Below, piece after piece: positions 53,796 to 60,000 of a stretch of DNA of 60,000 bases. The first letter of the stretch is position 1. Each line of letters starts with the position of its first letter. The notes under the pieces are model-generated. The model ran no database searches. It had not been told where the DNA came from and was given only the letters and a program-made list of their open reading frames with translations. A program made the translations under genes and the position numbers. This DNA comes from Neocallimastix lanati (nom. inval.) (taxonomy: Eukaryota; Neocallimastigomycota; Neocallimastigomycetes; Neocallimastigales; Neocallimastigaceae): the NCBI GenBank assembly GCA_016946835.1, contig JACVTC010000010.1:1612501-1672500 (forward strand). Direction: 5' to 3'.

Positions 53796-54456
53796 CATAA
53801 AATAAAATAAAATAAAATAAAATAAAATAAAATAAAATAAATAGTAGAATATTAAACATAAAGTACAGATCGAACAAAATAAAATAAAATAAAATAAAAT
53901 AAAATAAAATAAAATAAAATAAAATAAATAAAATAAAATAAAATAAAATAAAATAAAATAAAATAAAATAAAATAAAATAAAATAAAATAAAATAAAATA
54001 AAATAAAATAAAATAAAATAAAATAAATAAAATAAAATAAAATAAAATAAAATAAAATAAAATAAAATAAAATAAAATAAAATAAAATAAAATAAAATAA
54101 AATAAAATAAAATAAAATAAAATAAAATAAAATAAAATAAAATAAAATAAAATAAAATAAAATAAAATAAAATAAAATAAAATAAAATAAAATAAAATAA
54201 AATAAAATAAAATAAAATAAAATAAAATAAAATAAAATAAAATAAATAAATAAAATAAAATAAAATAAAATAAAATAAATAAAATAAAATAAAATAAAAT
54301 AAAATAAATAAATAAAATAAAATAAAATAAAATAAAATAAAATAAAATAAAATAAAATAAAATAAAATAAAATAAAATAAAATAAAATAAAATAAAATAA
54401 AATAAATAAAATAAAATAAAATAAAATAAAATAAAATAAAATAAAATAAAATAAAA
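53796..54456. repeat. Very long (AAAAT)n microsatellite
   Basis: A short array at 53796-53838, a 35-base unique stretch, and a main array at 53877-54456 of about 115 copies with occasional AAAT units. It is not coding. Confidence 0.97.
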
Positions 54457-54548
54457 AATAGTATTACAATGGTAATAGTATTATTTTTTATTTTAATAAT
54501 AAAATAATAATAAAATTTTGATATAAGAATAAATTTATAATAAACAAA

Positions 54549-54965
54549 TTAAATAATTAATGTTATAATAAAATTATATATATGTATAAATTTAATAAAT
54601 TCAAAAAAATTATATTTTATATTTAAAGAATTAAACATCTTGATAAAAAATAATTCAAATAAAACGTTTGAAAAAATAATGTGAATGAAGAATAATCGAT
54701 AAAAAAATAGTTGATATACTTCTTTGATATCTACTCTTTTAAGACTTTTGCTCATCTTTATTATGGTACTTAGTTTTGTTATGTCTTCTTTTAAATCTTT
54801 AAATGTTTTTTCAATATATCGAAATGTGAATGAATATGCAATTCCGACTTTATTTAATTCCATTAAAGAATATAAAACTTTTTTGGTTTTTCACATAGTT
54901 CTGATTTATTTTGTAATTTTGTATCGTTATTGTATTCCGTAAATAACGAGTTAAGATTATCTAAA
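54549..54965 (-). pseudogene. Unidentified broken coding fragment
   Basis: The minus strand reads LDNLNSLFTEYNNDTKLQNK and then, after a stop and frame change near 54863, ELNKVGIAYSF and FKDLKEDITKLSTIIKMSKS before decaying into F/I-rich sequence. The amino acid mix (K, E, D, S, T) is more protein-like than other frames in this A+T-rich DNA. I recognise no family. Its position between LINE remnants makes a retroelement origin possible. Confidence 0.35.
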
Positions 54966-55942
54966 TACAGTTTAAAGTGATTATTTTCAATTTTTATTTA
55001 TTTAAAAATAAAAAATAAAAATTAAAAAAAAAAAAATTTTTTTGTTCCTATGAAATGAAATTATAGAGTTTTGGAATTATGAAATTCTAATTTTATTTTA
55101 TTATATATAACTTTTTTGGATAAAAACTCATTTAATAATTATTTTTATATTAATGATGCTTTAAATAACTATATGATAAATATGACGGTTAGGATTGAAA
55201 ACAAAAAATAATATAGAGGTTTATTTGTAGTTGATATTGTTTTTAATTGATCTTGCCCTGAGAATAATGATAGAAAAAAAATTACTTCTTCTTCTTCATT
55301 ATGTCTTTAAGTCAAGAAGACAAACAAGAACAAAATGTTATTATTATAAATTATAAAAAGATATACAATTATAGTAATTAAACCTCATAACTTTATTCAA
55401 TCTCATTCTTTTGAAGATTCCACTTTCTATTTTGGTATATTCCTGTATTATTAAGGCTTTATATCATACTAAACCAAATTTCAGGATGATTTATTACTTT
55501 AATCAGTAATTTTTTAAACCACAATTATTGCAAACTTTAAACTTTATTTATTTATTTCTTTATATTAATTACATGGATAGTTTTTTGGTGATCATGCATT
55601 TTGCAATGTTGCTTATAAATATTATAAAATAAAACCATACATTTTTAAGATATTCTATTAAAAAAGAATTTTAAAAAATTATTTTTACAATTGAATTTTT
55701 TTTTTTTTTTTTTTTAGACTAGGAATAAACTTTATTTAATAATATTTTTTTTTTTTTTTTTTTTTTTTTAAAAATACATGAAGTTTAAATACATGAATTT
55801 TTTTTTATATTAATATTAAAAAACTACGTTATGAGATTCGAGGACAAAATGGCCTCTAACTCTTCCCATTCATCGAAGATAACTCCATGTGGATGAAAAT
55901 TATCATTCGAATCTGTATCAGAATTTCTTCTTTGCCTTATCG
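54966..55942. other. Gene-free DNA
   Basis: A+T-rich DNA. A patch at 55250-55510 has mixed composition and a 28-codon ORF (from 55300) beginning MSLSQEDKQEQN. Without further exons or family resemblance I do not call it a gene. Confidence 0.5.
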
Positions 55943-56549
55943 TTACGACGTCGACGCTCTTGACAACGGTAGGTCTAACACTATACATCTATACATATCG
56001 ATCATGGTGTAAAAATCACCAATCACAATAGGCATAACGTTATTAAGGAATTCCGCAAGCCCCACAAAATATGAAATCGGGAAAGAAGACTCGTTCGAAG
56101 GTGATTGAAAAATATTATTAATAAATCGCCTTCTTTCCCCCGAGCCGATCTTTAAGATTTCAAATACTGCATTTCCGCCAAGAAGGAGACACAGCACGTA
56201 AAAATTGATATTATCATCAAAATCTTCCTCTTTATCATCAGGAATGTTCAATGATTTCTCATGAATAATTAGAGAAAAATTAATAAAAATTTCATCAACA
56301 AAGGGAATGAAATGTTGCCTAAATTCTTCAAATTTTGGACATAAAAGTATCCAGTGTGTAAAACTAGGTATGCTGTTACTCTCACCACAACAAGGGCAGT
56401 ATGTTAGGCAATTTTCTGATACTAGATTACTTTTAACATACGTTTTTACATCAAATTTGAATCCACATTTAATTCGTCCAATCCAAAAAAATCCAAGAGA
56501 AAATTGTGAATATTTAAGTGATAGACGATGAATAAATTGAATATTAATA
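55943..56549 (-). pseudogene. LINE-type reverse transcriptase C-terminal region, open remnant
   Basis: The frame is open from about 56547 to the stop at 55943, roughly 200 codons. Near the start is YSQFSLGFFWIGRIK, then a Cys-rich block CPCCGESNSIPSFTH followed by W-x-x-L-x-C-P-x-F. This is the CCHC-like finger with H...C found at the C-terminus of many LINE polymerases. The rest is acidic, then FINNIFQSP, VGLAEFLNNVMP, and it ends LPLSRASTS. No RT catalytic domain lies upstream on this strand; A+T-rich DNA follows. Orientation is opposite to the relic at 53371, so they are separate insertions. A 5'-truncated LINE copy is the simplest reading. Confidence 0.65.
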
Positions 56550-56977
56550 AATTATATATAAAAAAATGAATATTCATTATTTAATTAACTATTAATAAAA
56601 ATAGCCACATACAAAAATACGCCACATTGCGAAATGTACAATTGAGAAATGCACTTGATTCTATTTTTTTTTTATAAAAAAACATACAATTAATAAAAAA
56701 ATAAATATTATTTGTCTATTTTTTTCAACTTAAGCATAATAATATTTAAAGTAGTGATGTGAAATAAAAGTACTATTCAGTCAGTAATATTTAATATGAA
56801 AACTAAAGTTTGCTAAGAATGAATGCATTTCATTGGGTTAGGTTATACTGGGCCGCCTTGCTTCAAAAAGAATTTAGGAACTTGGAGAGGAACTTGGAGA
56901 GGAAAAAATTATTAAAGAATAAAGTCATTATGATAATAAAATTTTATTTTTTTTTTTTTTTTTTCTTAAAAAACTTT

Positions 56978-57019
<42 letters not shown>

Positions 57020-57163
57020 ATATAATATATATATAATTTTTTTTTTTTTTTTTTTAGAAAATTTTTTTTATTTATTTTATTTTCTAAACTTTTATATTTT
57101 TATTAATAATTTATTAAATTCTGAAAGTAATAGCATTTAAGTAAAATAAATAATTTAATTTAA

Positions 57164-57194
<31 letters not shown>

Positions 57195-57263
57195 TTATTA
57201 TTATTATTTTTTTTTTTTTAGTTAATAATAATATTTATGGTATATAGAAATACTTCATGAAAA
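56550..57263. other. Gene-free DNA between the LINE remnant and the receptor gene
   Basis: It contains long facing T and A tracts (56943-57018), and a short GGAACTTGGAGA tandem pair at 56877-56902 within a small mixed-composition patch (56830-56905). Nothing coding is recognised. Confidence 0.55.
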
Positions 57264-59479
57264 TTATTTTAAATCATCAATAATAATACTGGCATCAGAA
57301 TCTGAATCAAAGAAAGTTATAGTATTTTTTACATTTGAAGATGTTTCACTAGAAAGTAAAACATTTTTAACAAGTTTATCTTCCCAACTTCTATTATTTT
57401 CATTTGGGAATTTTTTTTTCGTTAAAAGAACTCTTATTATGAATATATAAATATGATTAATGAAAATATAAAGAAAATTTATATAAATGTGAACGATAGT
57501 ATTGACAATGTAATTATTTATATTAATGATATAAAATACAGATGATATTATATGATTAATTCCATCTATAATCATTGTAAATGTAAAGGGTTTTAGATCC
57601 ATTGGGATTATTTTTAAATTCCATTCTTGGAATATTAAAATACAAACGATAACATATAATAAAATATTGTAAGCTATTTGTAAAAGGAATACAATTATTC
57701 CTGGTATCTTATTATATTGACATACAATTGAATTTTTATCATTCATATCATTAATAGTCTTAACCTTATAAGTATCAAAAATAATAATCAAAATTGAGAA
57801 AAGAATATGAATAGATAAAAGTGATAATATGAATCGAAATTTATATTTCTGAATCCATTTGAATTTTTTTCTAAAATGTGATAAAATTTTTAGTAATTTA
57901 TATAGTATAGGTATAAAAATTAAGGCATTTCCAAATTCTTTGAGAATTTGACGAAAAAAACATTTTATTACTGTTGTTTCTTCAAAATAAAAAACATTAG
58001 ATAGAATCATAAGTACTGAACCCATTGTATACATAAACCATAAATCTAAACTGAAAAATCTGAATAGTATGCAATATTTTTGAAGGAATAATAAACTAGT
58101 AGATAATATTACTGTAATAAATAAAATTAGCAATAATGAAAACATAATAAAACCTGGAATGGATTTCACTGTGAAGTAATAGATTCGATTGATATCATCA
58201 ATATTAGTTAGAACTTCTTCTATTGATTTTTTTCCTTCTAAATAATTTAACATATTTTTTATAACCTTCTTAGAAAAGTTGTTATAATTTTTCATTGTTG
58301 AACTTGGCCTAATAAAAAATTGACTTTCCTTAATTATTTTACAATCTATAACTGAACATACATTTTTATCATTGTAAATTTCTACTATAGGCGAATAGAA
58401 ATGAAATTTTTTAACAACTATATCTTTTTGAAAATTTTTTGAAAAAAAATATTCCATCACTTTTATTGAAGCTTTTTGTCTTTTTTCAGAAATATTTTTG
58501 TTAATTCCAATATTGTATCCGCCCAAAATTGATCCGTTAATTCCTTCTTTCTTCCCAGGTAAGGGAGATGTTATATAGGTATCTATTTGTAATGAACTAT
58601 AAAAATTTACAAATAATATATTATCTGAATACATTTGCTCCAATAAATAGACTTCATCAATTGAAAATATTTTATCTTTTATTAAAAAAGTTTATATATA
58701 TAGATATATTTTTTTGAATATAAAAAAATTGAATTTTAAATAATTAAATTTAAAATAAATAATTAAAAAATAAAAAAATTAATATATTTAAGGTATCAGT
58801 ATAATATTCAATATATAAAATTTAAAATATAATTATTGATATTTATATAATTTTTTTATATTATATAAAGTTATTTTACACGATGAAATTTTATTTTTTA
58901 TTTCTAATAATTTATTTAATGCATCAACTCCAGCTTGACTTGTAAATTCTGGTAATGGTGAATCTTTTGTTTCTCTGTATGAGTATAATATTTGATATAA
59001 TGAACATACTGAATTTTCATTATCTTTATAAAAAAAATAATAGGAATAATTAATTTATTAAGATAAATAAAATAACTTTTTTAAATTTTAAATTTTAAAT
59101 TTTAAATTTTATTTTATTTTATTTTTTTTTAAAGAAAAAGGTCAAAGATATTAAAATATATGTATATATAAATATGTTTTAATTACTGGGGAAAAGACCA
59201 TTATATCCAACTAATTCAGTATTATTATATTTAATTCTTTCGTTATTAAGTACATAATTAGAAGTTTCAATTAATTCATCCCATGTTTTTGGTATTTTTA
59301 TGTTATATCTTTCGTAATACTTTTTATTAGTGAATAATTCAGAAAAAATATAAAACATAGGCTTTCATATGAAAATTTTTTATTTATAATATAACATAAC
59401 ATAATATAATATAATTTAATATTATATAAATATATATATATATATATAAAACAGATTGTTATAAAAAATATATATTTTA

Positions 59480-59510
<31 letters not shown>

Positions 59511-59880
59511 ATTTATTCATAATGAATATATATATATATCTTTACTAAACCAAGTCTATGTTCGTTATAAACTGTTAATTTATTATTGTTCTCTGATGAA
59601 TATAAATCTATACATTTCTTTGGTAAATAATTCTCTAATTCTAGTAAATATGGTGCATATATTTTTAAATAATTCATATCATAGAGAAACATATCATATT
59701 TATGATGTTTTTTTCCTAATAAACTAAGAGTTAGATCATAATCAGAATATCCTTTAGTATTATTTAAATCTGAAAAATATGTTAAACTTAGATTTATATT
59801 TAAACCTCTCTCTTTTGAATAATTATTAAAATCCTTAATCATATATATTATTAATTTATCCAATACTTTATATGAATTTA
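57264..59880 (-). CDS. Class C GPCR with solute-binding-protein-like ectodomain (5'-partial)
   Basis: Four exons on the minus strand: about 59880-59546, 59361-59187, 59023-58880 and 58675-57264, with GT-AG introns of 184, 163 and 204 bases that keep phase. Exons 1-3 and the start of exon 4 encode a bacterial sugar-binding-protein-like domain: LGL/PMFYIFSELF across the first join, IKIPKTWDELIETSNYV, LVGYNGLFP, LPEFTSQAGVDALN. Exon 4 then gives seven hydrophobic segments. Counting from its first Met these are at about 163-187, 199-220, 226-250, 270-290, 313-338, 352-372 and 379-405. FRQILKEFGNALIFIPILYK in TM3, and Cys228 with Cys308 (conserved class C disulphide), support a GABA-B/mGluR-type receptor. 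The cytoplasmic tail has an acidic/Ser cluster (FFDSDSDAS). Such fusions are known to be expanded in anaerobic fungi; ligands are unknown, and sugar sensing at the plasma membrane is inferred. The signal peptide exon lies beyond the window. Confidence 0.85.
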
Positions 59881-60000
59881 CTACAAAATTAAGATTTATA
59901 GCAGTGATATATACTAAATATATATAATATAAATTATTTATTTATTTATTTTATTTATTTTTTTTTTAAAAATATATATATATATATATATGTTCATTTT

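Noticed and set aside
55300-55383. Short ORF beginning MSLSQEDKQEQN as a first exon
   Set aside because: No downstream exon or family resemblance could be found, and the length is within chance expectation.

Overview
The window looks like nuclear DNA of an anaerobic gut fungus (Neocallimastigomycota; Neocallimastix, Piromyces and Anaeromyces are the genera I would test first). The intergenic DNA is extremely A+T-rich, with homopolymer, triplet, tetramer and pentamer runs everywhere. Genes are sparse and have short GT-AG introns. The gene content is rumen-type: a bacterial-like family 43 glycosidase, two secreted GH5 mannanases, and a class C GPCR fused to a sugar-binding-protein-like ectodomain. 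The organism is inferred from gene content and base composition, not from a marker gene.

Layout. 1-9735: gene-free simple-sequence DNA. 9736-10716 (-): intronless GH43 gene without a signal peptide. 10717-21950: gene-free DNA with microsatellites, two minisatellites and a scattered GGATGATACC repeat near 20 kb. 21950-30250: a retroelement graveyard holding a Ty3/gypsy integrase relic, a tandem array of about 3.2 units of 1.07-1.08 kb, and Ty1/copia and possible LINE relics. 30844-32288 (-): a ubiquitin C-terminal hydrolase gene in four recognisable exons. Its N-terminal exons are missing and it has an apparent one-base frameshift.

33298-51330: a large tandem duplication. Each unit carries a two-exon GH5_7 mannanase (42811-44212 and 48710-50111) whose exons and intron look identical in the two copies. 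The left unit is interrupted at 33384-40277 by a young LTR retrotransposon on the minus strand; the right unit preserves the empty insertion site. The retrotransposon has equal-length, apparently identical LTRs, Gag, a -1 frameshift signal, protease and integrase, but no reverse transcriptase/RNase H. A tRNA-headed SINE-like element sits inside it.

51450-57260: very long AAT and AAAAT microsatellites with LINE remnants. 57264-59880 (-): a multi-exon receptor gene (solute-binding domain plus seven membrane segments) that runs off the right end of the window.

The mannanases and the GH43 enzyme fit plant-polysaccharide breakdown, and the receptor may sense sugars or related ligands. No operon-like organisation is present. 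Most of the sequence is repeat or relic DNA.
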